Notes: generated by a model not told the origin, from the sequence alone. Counted from the first letter of the stretch, positions 8,276 through 16,842 are shown. The stretch is 48,840 nucleotides of DNA from CAVDHB01 sp963608705 (GCA_963608705.1 CAVDHB010000006.1:1-48840), one strand, 5' to 3'. Numbers and translations are program-made.

Positions 8276-9435
8276 AGAAGAAAATAGCAATTTTAGGCTC
8301 TACCGGGTCTATCGGTGTCCAGGCGTTGCAGGTGATAGATGCGCATCCAGACCTTTTCGAGGCGTATGTACTGACAGCTTGCAATCAGGTGGACTTGCTG
8401 ATAAAACAGGCCCGGAAGTTTCAGCCTGAGATGGTGGTCATAGCCAATGAGGCGCATTACGGCAAATTGAAAGAGGCGTTGGCGGACTTGCCCGTCAAGG
8501 TGTATGCGGGCGAAAAGGCACTGTGCGAGGTGGTGGAAGACAGCGGTGTGGATATGGTATTGACGGCCTTGGTGGGTTTTGCGGGGCTTGCTCCGACAAT
8601 TCACGCCATTCAGGCGAAGAAAACCATCGCCTTGGCCAACAAGGAGACATTAGTGGTGGCGGGAGATTTGATAGACCGTTTGGTGGAGCAGGAGAAAGTC
8701 GCCATCTTGCCCGTTGATTCAGAGCACTCGGCCATATTTCAATGTTTGTTGGGAGAGCAAGGCAACAAGATAGAAAAAATCCTGCTGACAGCTTCAGGCG
8801 GCCCTTTCCGTCATTATTCGCTGGAAGAGTTGGCCAAGGTGACGAAAGACCAGGCGTTGCATCATCCCACGTGGCAGATGGGCGCGAAAATCACGATTGA
8901 TTCCGCTTCCATGATGAACAAGGGCTTTGAGATGATAGAGGCCAAATGGTTGTTCGGCGTGTCCCCGGAACGGATTCAAATACTGGTGCATCCACAGTCC
9001 ATCGTGCATTCGATGGTGCAATTCGAGGATGGCACGGTGAAGGCGCAGCTGGGAGTGCCGGATATGCGGCTGCCCATCCAGTATGCGTTCACTTTTCCCG
9101 GCAGGGTGAAGGACAAGTTCGGACGACTGGACTTCTTCCATACGGCGGCTTTGACTTTCGAGGAGCCGGACTTCGAACGTTTCCGCAATCTGCGGTTAGC
9201 GTTTGACGCGATTCATCAAGGTGGGAATATTCCCTGTGCGATGAATGCGGCCAACGAAGTGGTGAATCTTGCGTTCCGGGAAGACCGGATAGGTTTCCTG
9301 CAAATGAGCGAGGTTATCGCCGAAACCATGAGCCGTACCTCTTTCGTGCTTCATCCCGCTTACGAGGATTATATCGCTACGGACAAGGAGGCCAGAGCCA
9401 CAGCCGAGTCGCTCCTTTCCCAAATAAACAAGTAA
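8272..9435 (+). CDS. dxr: 1-deoxy-D-xylulose 5-phosphate reductoisomerase
   Basis: A 387-residue Dxr, the second enzyme of the methylerythritol phosphate route to isoprenoids; it makes MEP from DXP with NADPH and a divalent metal. The NADPH loop ILGSTGSIGVQAL is at residues 6-18. The metal and substrate motifs are present: LPVDSEHSAIFQCLLG, LTASGGPFR, the TIDSASMMNKGFEMIEA strand, and HPQSIVHSMVQFEDG. Length matches the family. It overlaps rimM by four bases and is 15 bp ahead of rseP, the gene order usual in Bacteroidales. Isoprenoid supply for undecaprenyl carriers makes the pairing with murA sensible, although that is inference. Confidence 0.95.
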   Translation: MKKKIAILGSTGSIGVQALQVIDAHPDLFEAYVLTACNQVDLLIKQARKFQPEMVVIANEAHYGKLKEALADLPVKVYAGEKALCEVVEDSGVDMVLTALVGFAGLAPTIHAIQAKKTIALANKETLVVAGDLIDRLVEQEKVAILPVDSEHSAIFQCLLGEQGNKIEKILLTASGGPFRHYSLEELAKVTKDQALHHPTWQMGAKITIDSASMMNKGFEMIEAKWLFGVSPERIQILVHPQSIVHSMVQFEDGTVKAQLGVPDMRLPIQYAFTFPGRVKDKFGRLDFFHTAALTFEEPDFERFRNLRLAFDAIHQGGNIPCAMNAANEVVNLAFREDRIGFLQMSEVIAETMSRTSFVLHPAYEDYIATDKEARATAESLLSQINK

Positions 9436-9450
9436 AAGTAAAAAGAATAA

Positions 9451-10857
9451 ATGGATACGTTTTTGATAAAAGCGGCGCAGATGATGCTGTCGCTTTCCAT
9501 CTTGGTGTTGCTTCACGAGTGCGGACATTTCTTCCTCGCGAAGTTGTTCAAGATAAGAGTGGAGAAATTCAGCCTGTTCTTTGACCCGTGGTTCCGTCTT
9601 TTCAGTTTCAAGCCAAAGCGCAGCCATACGCAATATGTGTTGGGATGGTTGCCGCTGGGAGGCTACGTGAAGATAGCGGGAATGATAGACGAGTCGATGG
9701 ATACGGAGCAGATGAAGAAACCGGCGCAGCCGTGGGAGTTCCGCTCCAAGCCTGCGTGGCAGCGTCTGCTGGTCATGTTAGGCGGTGTGATAGTGAACTT
9801 CCTTTTGGCTTTGTTTATCTATTCCATGATTCTGTTTGTGTGGGGCGATTCTTACGTGCCTGTGCAGAAAATGGACAAAGGAATGAAATTCAACCAGACC
9901 GCACAGCAGATTGGTTTCAAGGACGGGGATGTGTTGTTGCGCACCAACGAGGTGACGTTCGACCGTTTCAATGCCGACTTGCTCCGAAGCTTATCTAATG
10001 CGCAGACGGTCACGGTGAAACGGGATGGAAAAGAGGTGGTGATCTCCATGCCCTCTCAGATGAGTCTGCTGGATATGTTGAAGGAAGACCCGGCCTTTGT
10101 GGAGCCGTTTATGCCGAATAAAATAGACAGTCTTGCGGCGCAAAGTCCGGCTATGAAAGCGGGCATGATGCCTGGAGACAGTATATTGGCCATCAATGGA
10201 AAAGCCGTGCATTCGTTCAACGAGGTGACGGATGTCTTGGTGCGTCTGTCCGAGCAGACGGTGGTAAACACTGAAAAGAAAAAGGTGTTAGGCGTGTTCA
10301 ACCGTACTACGAAGGTGTATTGCTCTCCTGCGGACAGCCTGCGGTTGCGTCAGGTGAAGGTATTAGTGTCCCGCAATGGCGTGCGTGACACCCTTTCATT
10401 CCAGCTGGACAAGGACTTCAAGATGGGGGTGATGGTCAATATGCCTTACCAGCCCGTCACGGTGCATTACAGTTTCTTCGGCAGTTTCCCTGCGGGAGTG
10501 CATCACGGCCTTGACGTGTTGGGCGGTTATGTGAATGATTTGAAATATTTGTTCACCTCGGATGGAGCCAAGAACATCGGCGGATTCGGTGCGATAGGCA
10601 GCATTTTCCCCACACAATGGGATTGGTTGCGTTTTTGGGAGATGACCGCTTTCTTAAGCATTATCCTCGCTTTCATGAACGTGTTGCCTATTCCGGCGTT
10701 GGACGGAGGTCATGTGTTGTTCCTGCTTTACGAGATTATCTTCCGGCGCAAACCGGGAGAGAAGTTCTTGGAACGTGCGCAGATGGTGGGAATGATATTC
10801 CTGCTTATACTGATGGTATGGGCGAACTTGAACGATGTCATCCGTTTCTTGTTGTAG
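9451..10857 (+). CDS. rseP: RseP-type site-2 intramembrane zinc protease
   Basis: A 468-residue S2P metalloprotease of the inner membrane. The zinc motif HECGH (residues 22-26) lies in the first helix, and the third ligand Asp418 is in NVLPIPALDGGH of the penultimate helix. A central periplasmic region carries two PDZ-like segments; the clearer one is around GMMPGDSILAINGKAV (about 233-248). Family members cut anti-sigma factors or leftover signal peptides within the membrane; this substrate is unknown. It is the last gene of the tsaB operon, followed by a terminator hairpin 25 bp downstream. The length is slightly greater than the E. coli homologue, as usual for Bacteroidales. Confidence 0.9.
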   Translation: MDTFLIKAAQMMLSLSILVLLHECGHFFLAKLFKIRVEKFSLFFDPWFRLFSFKPKRSHTQYVLGWLPLGGYVKIAGMIDESMDTEQMKKPAQPWEFRSKPAWQRLLVMLGGVIVNFLLALFIYSMILFVWGDSYVPVQKMDKGMKFNQTAQQIGFKDGDVLLRTNEVTFDRFNADLLRSLSNAQTVTVKRDGKEVVISMPSQMSLLDMLKEDPAFVEPFMPNKIDSLAAQSPAMKAGMMPGDSILAINGKAVHSFNEVTDVLVRLSEQTVVNTEKKKVLGVFNRTTKVYCSPADSLRLRQVKVLVSRNGVRDTLSFQLDKDFKMGVMVNMPYQPVTVHYSFFGSFPAGVHHGLDVLGGYVNDLKYLFTSDGAKNIGGFGAIGSIFPTQWDWLRFWEMTAFLSIILAFMNVLPIPALDGGHVLFLLYEIIFRRKPGEKFLERAQMVGMIFLLILMVWANLNDVIRFLL

Positions 10858-10882
10858 CGTATTTTGATGAATTGAGCATAAA

Positions 10883-10919
10883 AATCCCCTTGTGTCAATG
10901 GATGCAAGGGGATTCTTTT
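10883..10919 (+). terminator. Terminator of the tsaB-rseP operon
   Basis: AATCCCCTTG (10883-10892) pairs perfectly with CAAGGGGATT (10905-10914) around a 12-base loop, and CTTTT follows. It sits 25 bp after the rseP stop. Confidence 0.85.
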
Positions 10920-11002
10920 AGGATGTGTACCGTCCAGACTTATATGAAAGCGAGTCCGTAATGGGTTTCAAATGGTATTCAAACGGTCGTTTAAGCCACT
11001 CA

Positions 11003-11090
11003 TATCATACGTGATGAACACGTGTATCAAATGTGATGAGTGTGTGTATCGTATGTGATGAATGTGTGTATCAAATGTGATGAGATGTAC
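11003..11090 (+). repeat. Four tandem 22-bp repeats with a palindromic core
   Basis: Four consecutive units begin at 11003, 11025, 11047 and 11069. Each begins with T and then carries ATCA-N4-TGAT (ATCG-N4-TGAT in the third), a short inverted repeat, followed by a variable GT-rich tail. The units are immediately adjacent with no spacers, so this is not a CRISPR. It lies in a 538-bp gene-free stretch between rseP and the small barrel remnant; apart from the rseP terminator and a -7 box at 11351 I see nothing else there. Helically spaced dyads (22 bp is about two turns) suggest a multi-site protein-binding array, but that is inference. Confidence 0.8.
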
Positions 11091-11350
11091 AAATGCGTGT
11101 TTTTCAAAGAGAAAACGATGGTTAAGGAGTGGTAAGTCTGTATATGAGATGTGCTGGACTTGTTAGTGTGGTCATTTGTGTCGCTTGTCAGGGGAGAACC
11201 ATAGTGCTTTTTCTCATAAGCAGAATTTAAGACTTGTTAGGCTGTGAGATGCATTTATTAGGCGTGATTTTATACCAATCAATCATGGTGGTGCTTGTAT
11301 AAGGGAAACCCTTTTTAGTCTGAAAGTTTTTTTATATGAATCTTTTTGAG

Positions 11351-11358
11351 TAATTTTG
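11351..11358 (+). promoter_or_regulatory. Candidate -7 box for the small barrel remnant
   Basis: TAATTTTG matches TAnnTTTG. Twenty bases upstream there is only a T-run (TTTT rather than TTTG), so the -33 element is imperfect. Confidence 0.5.
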
Positions 11359-11395
11359 CATTGAAGAAATTGTGTTTTATTAAAAAATAATAGGT

Positions 11396-11740
11396 GTGAG
11401 GACTGTAAAATGTGTATGTGCGTGTGCCTTGATGATGGCTGCTGTTTCTGCAAGTGCGCAGAATAATAAGGTGAAGCCTTTCCGTAATCTCTCTGTGGGC
11501 GTGGAAGCCGGAACAGCGGGTGTGGGAATTGGTTGGGGACGTGCCGTGCCGAACAACCGTATTGGTTTCCAATTCAATATGGGCGTGCTTTTCCATGGTA
11601 CTCCGAAAATCGACAGTAGCAATGCGGAAGTCAGCGAAGCCTTGAATGACGAGGCGGAAGACGGAGGCATCACTAAAATAATGCGTAAGGTAACAGTGTA
11701 TCCTGTGATTTCCTTTAAGTTGGTAGGACGTATCTTTTAA
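11396..11740 (+). pseudogene. Internally deleted outer-membrane barrel protein (114 aa)
   Basis: The frame reads from a GTG at 11396 (an in-frame ATG lies further in at about 11432). It begins with a signal peptide ending ASAQ, then KPFRNLSVGVEAGTAGVGIG, and passes at once into WGRAVPNNRIGFQFNMGVLFHG and a C-terminus KVTVYPVISFKLVGRIF with the terminal aromatic typical of a barrel strand. From memory, Bacteroidales proteins with this start and this end are about twice as long, with several barrel strands between; here the middle is absent and the two ends are joined in frame. It is therefore probably a deletion remnant, although a functional mini-protein cannot be excluded. It is flanked by a -7 box upstream and a clean terminator downstream. 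Confidence 0.6.
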
Positions 11741-11761
11741 ATAGATTATTGTGTGTATCCT

Positions 11762-11804
11762 AAAGGGTGTGGAGTCGTGTTTCTCATGATTCCATACCCT
11801 TTTT
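11762..11804 (+). terminator. Terminator after the barrel remnant
   Basis: AAAGGGTGTGGAGTCGTG pairs with CATGATTCCATACCCTTT (G-U pairs allowed) around TTTCT, with a following T-run. Confidence 0.85.
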
Positions 11805-11858
11805 AATGTTTTGCCATGCAATGAGGATGTTTATAGTTCATTTTATTTATCAAAATCT

Positions 11859-11890
11859 TTTGGGTTATACGAGGAAGTTCTGTACTTTTG
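11859..11890 (+). promoter_or_regulatory. Promoter of the M13 metallopeptidase gene
   Basis: TTTG (11859-11862) and TACTTTTG (11883-11890) are separated by exactly 20 bp, matching the Bacteroidetes consensus. The start codon is 27 bp downstream. Confidence 0.8.
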
Positions 11891-11916
11891 CGGTATAATT
11901 TAGGATTAACAGTATA

Positions 11917-14004
11917 ATGATGAAACATATTTACATGGCAGGTTTGTTGGCCGGCGGAATGTTGGCGATGAATGCCTGTCCGTCAATGGCTGGTGGCAAG
12001 AAGAAAGAGAAAGTGCGGACAGTATTAGTGGAACAGGAAATTTCGGAGACGGATCCGTTGGCTTCTCACGTGGATAAAAGCGTGAGAGCGCAGGATGATT
12101 TCTTCGACTTTGCGAACGGAGCGTGGTTTAAAGCGCATCCGATTCCCGCTTCCGAGCAGGACAACGGCATTTTCCAGCTGCTGGAAGACACCATACAAGA
12201 CCAGGTAAGGCGTATCTGCCAGACTTCTGCGGCTCAGAGGGATGCCCCGAAAGGAAGCAACGTGCAGAAGATAGGGGACTTGTATTATTCGGGTATGGAC
12301 AGCGTGGCGAGAAACCAGCAAGGTTTACAAGCGTTGGACGCTTATCTGAAGGACATTGACGCAGTGTCCTCATTGGAGGGACTGGCGCAAGAAGTCGCAA
12401 AACTCTACCGTATCGGTTGTGCGCCGATTTTCACTTGTTATGTGTCACAGGACGACCATAACAGCGAACAGTATATTGTGCAGATGATGCAGGGAGGGCT
12501 CTCCATGCCTGACCGTACTTATTATGTGGACAAGGATGAGTCTGCACGGACAGCGAGAGTAAAATTCGTGGACTACGCTCAAAAAATATTCCAGCGGTTA
12601 GGCTATGCGGAGGCGGACGCAAGATTGGCCGGGGAAAAACAGTTGGCTTTGGAAACCGCTCTTGCCCGAATATCCCGCAAGACGGAAGACTTGAGAGACC
12701 CTTTCCAGAATTATCACAAACAGTCTGTGGAAGAGTTCGAGAAACTGGCTCCCTCTTTTGCGTGGAAGGCTTACTTTAAAGGTATGGGACTGGAGAAGGC
12801 AGACTCGGTGAATGTGGGACAGCCGGAGTTCTATACCGCCTTAGAGGAATTGTGGAAGAATGAGCCTCTTTCCGTGTGGAAAGACTATCTGAAGTTTCAG
12901 TTAGCAGACCAGTTGACATCTTATGCAGATGATGAAACCTACGCCGCTTCTTTTGAGTTCTACAATCAGACGTTGAGCGGGGTGACAGAGCAGCGGCCTC
13001 GTTGGAAGCGGGTGGTTTCTACCGTGAACGATATGCTGGGAGACTTGGTGGGACAGGTCTATGTGGAAGAGTATCTTCCGAAAGGTACGAAAGAAAAATT
13101 ACAGGAGATAGGCCGTGCCATCAGGGAACAGTTCGCTGAGCGCATTCGCCATCTGGACTGGATGAGCCAGACCACGAAAGAGAAAGCGCTCCACAAGCTC
13201 AATGCGATTGAGATGAAGCTGGGCTATCCAGACAAATGGAAGGATCTGTCTTCGGTGGAGATTAGCCGCAAGTCCTATTTGGAGAATGTGCTGCGTCTGA
13301 ACGAATGGTATTTCAACTACGAGTATGGCAAGTATGGCAAACCCGTGGACAGGACGGAATGGGACATGGAACCGCAGACTTACAATGCCTATTACAATCC
13401 TTCAAACAACGAGATTGTGATTCCGGGTTGCAATATCTTGGTACCCGGATATGAGAAGACGATGGCCGACGACGCTATTCTTTACGCCATTGTGGGCGGC
13501 ACTTTCGGCCATGAGCTGACACACGGTTTTGACGACCAAGGCTGCAAATACGATGAGATAGGAAACTTGCAGAACTGGTGGACGGCTGACGACAAGGCGC
13601 AGTTCGATGCCCGCACGAAGAAAATCGTGGAGCAGTTCAACGCTTACGAGACAGTGAAGGGATTGCATATTAACGGAGAGAACACGCAGGGCGAGAATAT
13701 TGCTGACTTGGGTGGCATCATCGCCGCTTACAATGCGTTCAAACAGACGGCGCAATACAAGGAGGGAAAGAAGATTGCCGGTTACACGCCCTCGCAGCGT
13801 TTCTTCTTAGGTTATGCGTTGGCGTGGATGCAGAACCAGCGTCCGGAGGCGATGGCTACACAGGTGAAGAGCAATGAACACTCTCCGGCTAAATGGCGTG
13901 TGCTGGGACCTCTGAGCAATATGCCGGAGTTCTACGAGGCGTTCGGAGTGAAACCTGGCGACAAAATGTATCGCTCTGAGAGTGAAAGGGTAAGAATCTG
14001 GTAA
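11917..14004 (+). CDS. M13 (neprilysin/PepO) family zinc endopeptidase
   Basis: A 695-residue secreted metallopeptidase. The zinc-binding HELTH is at residues 532-536 within GGTFGHELTHGFDDQG, and the third ligand Glu593 is in GENIADLGG; both are the M13 signatures. The long N-terminal part (about 45-460) is the helical lid domain that limits access to oligopeptides. Near the C-terminus, SNEHSPAKWRVLGPLSNMPEFYEAF is the usual substrate-pocket segment. The N-terminus is hydrophobic and has a Cys at residue 21 (LAMNAC), a weak lipobox, so it is exported and possibly lipid-anchored in the periplasm. It is a single-gene unit with its own promoter and terminator. Natural substrates are unknown. Confidence 0.9.
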   Translation: MMKHIYMAGLLAGGMLAMNACPSMAGGKKKEKVRTVLVEQEISETDPLASHVDKSVRAQDDFFDFANGAWFKAHPIPASEQDNGIFQLLEDTIQDQVRRICQTSAAQRDAPKGSNVQKIGDLYYSGMDSVARNQQGLQALDAYLKDIDAVSSLEGLAQEVAKLYRIGCAPIFTCYVSQDDHNSEQYIVQMMQGGLSMPDRTYYVDKDESARTARVKFVDYAQKIFQRLGYAEADARLAGEKQLALETALARISRKTEDLRDPFQNYHKQSVEEFEKLAPSFAWKAYFKGMGLEKADSVNVGQPEFYTALEELWKNEPLSVWKDYLKFQLADQLTSYADDETYAASFEFYNQTLSGVTEQRPRWKRVVSTVNDMLGDLVGQVYVEEYLPKGTKEKLQEIGRAIREQFAERIRHLDWMSQTTKEKALHKLNAIEMKLGYPDKWKDLSSVEISRKSYLENVLRLNEWYFNYEYGKYGKPVDRTEWDMEPQTYNAYYNPSNNEIVIPGCNILVPGYEKTMADDAILYAIVGGTFGHELTHGFDDQGCKYDEIGNLQNWWTADDKAQFDARTKKIVEQFNAYETVKGLHINGENTQGENIADLGGIIAAYNAFKQTAQYKEGKKIAGYTPSQRFFLGYALAWMQNQRPEAMATQVKSNEHSPAKWRVLGPLSNMPEFYEAFGVKPGDKMYRSESERVRIW

Positions 14005-14029
14005 GAGATACCGTAGAAGACATGGAGAG

Positions 14030-14075
14030 AGTCCTGTTCGCCATACTCTTGAAGAGTGCGGACAGGACTTTTTTT
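14030..14075 (+). terminator. Terminator of the M13 peptidase gene
   Basis: AGTCCTGTTCGC (14030-14041) pairs with GCGGACAGGACT (14058-14069) with an inner ACTCTT/AAGAGT stem, followed by seven T residues. Confidence 0.9.
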
Positions 14076-14139
14076 AACCGTATGCACGAAAGTACAGACT
14101 TTGGCACTATTCTCTATTCCCGGAAGTACATGAAAGCCT

Positions 14140-14147
14140 TAACTTTG
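14140..14147 (+). promoter_or_regulatory. Candidate -7 box for the rhamnogalacturonan pair
   Basis: TAACTTTG matches the Bacteroidetes -7 element 53 bp ahead of the hydrolase gene, but no TTTG is found at the right distance, so an activator may be needed or the call may be wrong. Confidence 0.4.
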
Positions 14148-14200
14148 CGTCAAACAATAATTACCAAGGCTTTTGAAGCCGTAAAAAACTGATTTTTATT

Positions 14201-15358
14201 ATGAAACGAATCTTTGCGGGAGTATGTTGCTTCCTGCTTTCTGTCGGCTCGCTTATGGCGCAGGCATTGCCTGACCGCAAGGCGACCTTGCAAACTTTAG
14301 TGAAAACAAACGGTTACTTCATGAAGAAGTACGCTGATCCTCGCACTCCGACCTACGTGAAGAAATTCCGTCCGTCTAACTTGTGGACAAGAGCGGTCTA
14401 TTTCGAAGGACTCTCCGCACTCTATTCCATTTATCCAGACCAGAAGTATTTCGACTATATGTATCAGTGGGCGGACTTCCACAAATGGACTCCCCGTAAC
14501 GGAAACACCACGAGGGATGCGGACGACTATTGTTGTGGACAGGTGTATCTCGACCTCTACAACCAGTGCAAGGATGAGAAGATGATCAGCAATCTCCGCG
14601 CACACGCCGGGATGCTTATTAACACGCCACAGGTGAACGACTGGTGGTGGGTGGACGCTGTGCAGATGGGACTTCCTTATCTGGCCAAGATGGCGCGCAC
14701 CACGGGCGACACTCGTTATTATAAGAAGGCTTTGGAAATGTATCGCTGGACGCGTGATGACAATGACGGCGGGCTTTTCAACGAGAAAGAAGGACTGTGG
14801 TGGAGAGACCCGGACTTCAATCCTCCTTATAAAGAACCGAACGGTCGGAACTGCTATTGGAGCCGTGGAAACGGATGGGCGTATGCGGCTATTGTGCGTG
14901 CGATGGACGAGATGAATCAGGATGTGGCGCATTCTGCTGACCGTCGTACAGGCTACAAAGGAGATGGATACGACTTGTATCTGGCCGACTTCAAGTTGAT
15001 GAGCAAGGCGTTGAAAGACTGCCAACGTGCGGATGGTTTCTGGAACTGTAGCTTGCATGACGCATCCAATTTCGGAGGCAAGGAGACTTCCGGTACGGCG
15101 TTGTTCGTCTACGGAATGGCATGGGGCGTGCGTCAAGGTATCCTTGACAAAGCGACTTATTTGCCAGTGCTGCTGAAAGCATGGAACGCCATGGTAAAAG
15201 AAGCGGTTCATAGCAATGGATTCCTTGGCTATGTGCAGGGAACTGGCAAGGAGCCGAAAGACGGACAGCCTACGGGCTATGACATCACACCTGATTTTGA
15301 CGATTACGGATTGGGATGCTTCCTCTTGGCAGGTACTGAAGTGTATAAACTGAATTAA
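14201..15358 (+). CDS. Glycoside hydrolase family 105 unsaturated rhamnogalacturonyl hydrolase
   Basis: A 385-residue exported enzyme with a type I signal peptide ending in SLMAQA. The rest is an (alpha/alpha)6 barrel of the GH88/GH105 clan. The segments TRDADDYCCGQVYLDLY (about 107-123) and DWWWVDAVQMGLPYLAKM (about 147-164) match the two Asp-bearing active-site regions of YteR/YesR-type hydrolases, and YWSRGNGWAYAAIVRAM (about 221-237) is the other conserved barrel stretch. Such enzymes remove the unsaturated galacturonyl residue left by rhamnogalacturonan lyases. The esterase gene starts 5 bp after its stop, so the two form an operon for the pectin backbone. No SusC/SusD pair is nearby. 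Specificity is inferred from family and context. Confidence 0.85.
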   Translation: MKRIFAGVCCFLLSVGSLMAQALPDRKATLQTLVKTNGYFMKKYADPRTPTYVKKFRPSNLWTRAVYFEGLSALYSIYPDQKYFDYMYQWADFHKWTPRNGNTTRDADDYCCGQVYLDLYNQCKDEKMISNLRAHAGMLINTPQVNDWWWVDAVQMGLPYLAKMARTTGDTRYYKKALEMYRWTRDDNDGGLFNEKEGLWWRDPDFNPPYKEPNGRNCYWSRGNGWAYAAIVRAMDEMNQDVAHSADRRTGYKGDGYDLYLADFKLMSKALKDCQRADGFWNCSLHDASNFGGKETSGTALFVYGMAWGVRQGILDKATYLPVLLKAWNAMVKEAVHSNGFLGYVQGTGKEPKDGQPTGYDITPDFDDYGLGCFLLAGTEVYKLN

Positions 15359-15363
15359 GAATC

Positions 15364-16641
15364 ATGAACTATAGAAATTGTTTTGCATCTTTGCTGCTGG
15401 CCGCTGTATGCGCCACGGCTAGTGCGCAGGATTTGAAGTTCGCTTTCCCCGACAATGGAAAGGCGGACAAGAGTTATCAAACTGTAACTAAAGAAACTCG
15501 TTTTGACACGGCGGGCTATGGATATGACATCCTTCCTTCTCCCTCAAAGGGAGGCAAGAAGCCGTTCTACTTCTCCGTGAAAGTGCCGGATGGAAACTAC
15601 CGGGTTACGGTCACATTGGGAAGCAAACGCCATGCGGGTGTGACGACCGTGAGAGCGGAGTCTCGCCGTCTGTTCCTCAATGCGATAAAGACAAAGAAAG
15701 GGGAGTACAAGACCTATTCCTTCATTGTGAATATGCGCACACCTGAGATTGATGCGAAATCCAAGGTGAGATTGAAACCGAGAGAGGTGAATAAGTTGAA
15801 CTGGGATCACAAGCTGACCTTGGAGTTCAACGGAGAGTCACCGGCGGTGCAGTCCATACGCATTGAGAAAGATGATAAGATTCCTACAGTGTTCCTTTGC
15901 GGAAACTCCACAGTGACTGACCAGGAGAGTGAGCCATGGGCCAGCTGGGGCCAGATGATTCCGTATTTCTTCAATGACAAGGTAGCTATCGCCAACTATG
16001 CCGAGAGTGGAGAAACCGCCAGCGGATTTATCTCGTTGAAACGTCTTGCCAAGCTGTTGACCCAGGTGAAGAAAGGGGACTATATCCTCGTGGAGTTTGG
16101 CCATAATGACCAGAAAATCAAATCTCCGGGAGCGGGAGCCTACTATTTGTACTCCTATTCGCTGAAAACATTCGTGGATGAGGCGCGTCGTCATGGAGCT
16201 ACTCCTATATTTGTGACTCCCACTCAGCGCAGATTCTTTGATGAACAGGGCAAGATAAGGGAGACACACGGAGACTTCCCGGCAGCAATGGAGGCTGTGG
16301 CAAAAAGGGAAAAAGTAGGAGTGATTGATGTGCATCAAATGTCTCGCACTCTGTTCGAGTCTCTCGGAGTGGAAGGCTCTAAACAGGCGTTGGTACATTA
16401 TCCTGCCAACACATTCCCTGGACAGACAAAAGCTTTGGCTGACAATACGCATTTCAATCCTTACGGTGCGTTTGAAATCGCTAAATGTGTGGTGGAAGGT
16501 ATGAAGAAACTCAATCTTCCCATCGTAAAAGACTTGAACTCCAATTACAAAACTTTTGATCCCGCTCATCCGGACAATCCGAAGTTGTTCCATTGGGATT
16601 TGGCGGTGAGTGCCGACTTGGTGAAGCCGGAAGGTAACTGA
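15364..16641 (+). CDS. SGNH-hydrolase rhamnogalacturonan acetylesterase (CE12-like)
   Basis: A 425-residue exported esterase with a signal peptide ending ATASAQ. An N-terminal jelly-roll-like domain (about 25-170, AFPDNGKADKSYQTVTKETRF and KVPDGNYRVTVTLGS) precedes the SGNH hydrolase domain. Catalytic blocks: LCGNSTVTDQ with Ser182, the Gly of AESGETASGF, Asn in EFGHNDQK, and Asp360/His363 in DNTHFNPYGAFE. The GNSTV form of block I is typical of rhamnogalacturonan acetylesterases, which remove acetyl groups from galacturonic acid so that lyases and the neighbouring GH105 enzyme can act. The extra N-terminal domain is often seen in Bacteroidales members. A terminator follows 35 bp after the stop. 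Confidence 0.85.
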   Translation: MNYRNCFASLLLAAVCATASAQDLKFAFPDNGKADKSYQTVTKETRFDTAGYGYDILPSPSKGGKKPFYFSVKVPDGNYRVTVTLGSKRHAGVTTVRAESRRLFLNAIKTKKGEYKTYSFIVNMRTPEIDAKSKVRLKPREVNKLNWDHKLTLEFNGESPAVQSIRIEKDDKIPTVFLCGNSTVTDQESEPWASWGQMIPYFFNDKVAIANYAESGETASGFISLKRLAKLLTQVKKGDYILVEFGHNDQKIKSPGAGAYYLYSYSLKTFVDEARRHGATPIFVTPTQRRFFDEQGKIRETHGDFPAAMEAVAKREKVGVIDVHQMSRTLFESLGVEGSKQALVHYPANTFPGQTKALADNTHFNPYGAFEIAKCVVEGMKKLNLPIVKDLNSNYKTFDPAHPDNPKLFHWDLAVSADLVKPEGN

Positions 16642-16676
16642 AAAGAACTACAAGTTGTATATTACAAATGAAAATT

Positions 16677-16714
16677 CCCGAATATCTTATGAAAGGATAT
16701 TCGGGGATTTTTAT
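16677..16714 (+). terminator. Terminator of the rhamnogalacturonan operon
   Basis: CCCGAATATC (16677-16686) pairs perfectly with GATATTCGGG (16696-16705), followed by a T-rich tail. Confidence 0.9.
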
Positions 16715-16756
16715 TTATGATTCTCCGCAATTGTACCACTAATTAACATTGTTTAG

Positions 16757-16782
16757 GTAGAGACGCGATTCATCGCGTCTCC
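16757..16782. repeat. Interspersed 26-bp palindromic element, copy 1
   Basis: GAGACGCGA and TCGCGTCTC form inverted arms around a four-base centre. An identical 26-base copy lies at 32766-32791 after carB. Here it sits between two convergent terminators, at 32766 between a gene end and its terminator, so both copies occupy post-gene space. It resembles the REP-like palindromes dispersed in many bacterial genomes. Confidence 0.8.
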
Positions 16783-16796
16783 GCTGGTTCAGTCAT

Positions 16797-16836
16797 TAAA
16801 AATCCCCTTCCGCTACGAGTTGCAGCTGAAAGGGGA
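16797..16836 (-). terminator. Terminator of the ROK kinase-YhcH unit (minus strand)
   Basis: On the minus strand GTCCCCTT and AAGGGGAT form the stem, followed by TTTTTA. It lies just downstream of the YhcH-family gene. Confidence 0.75.
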
Positions 16837-16842
16837 CTGGAG

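Noticed and set aside
11003..11090. Possible CRISPR array
   Set aside because: The 22-bp units are contiguous with no unique spacers and there are no cas genes.
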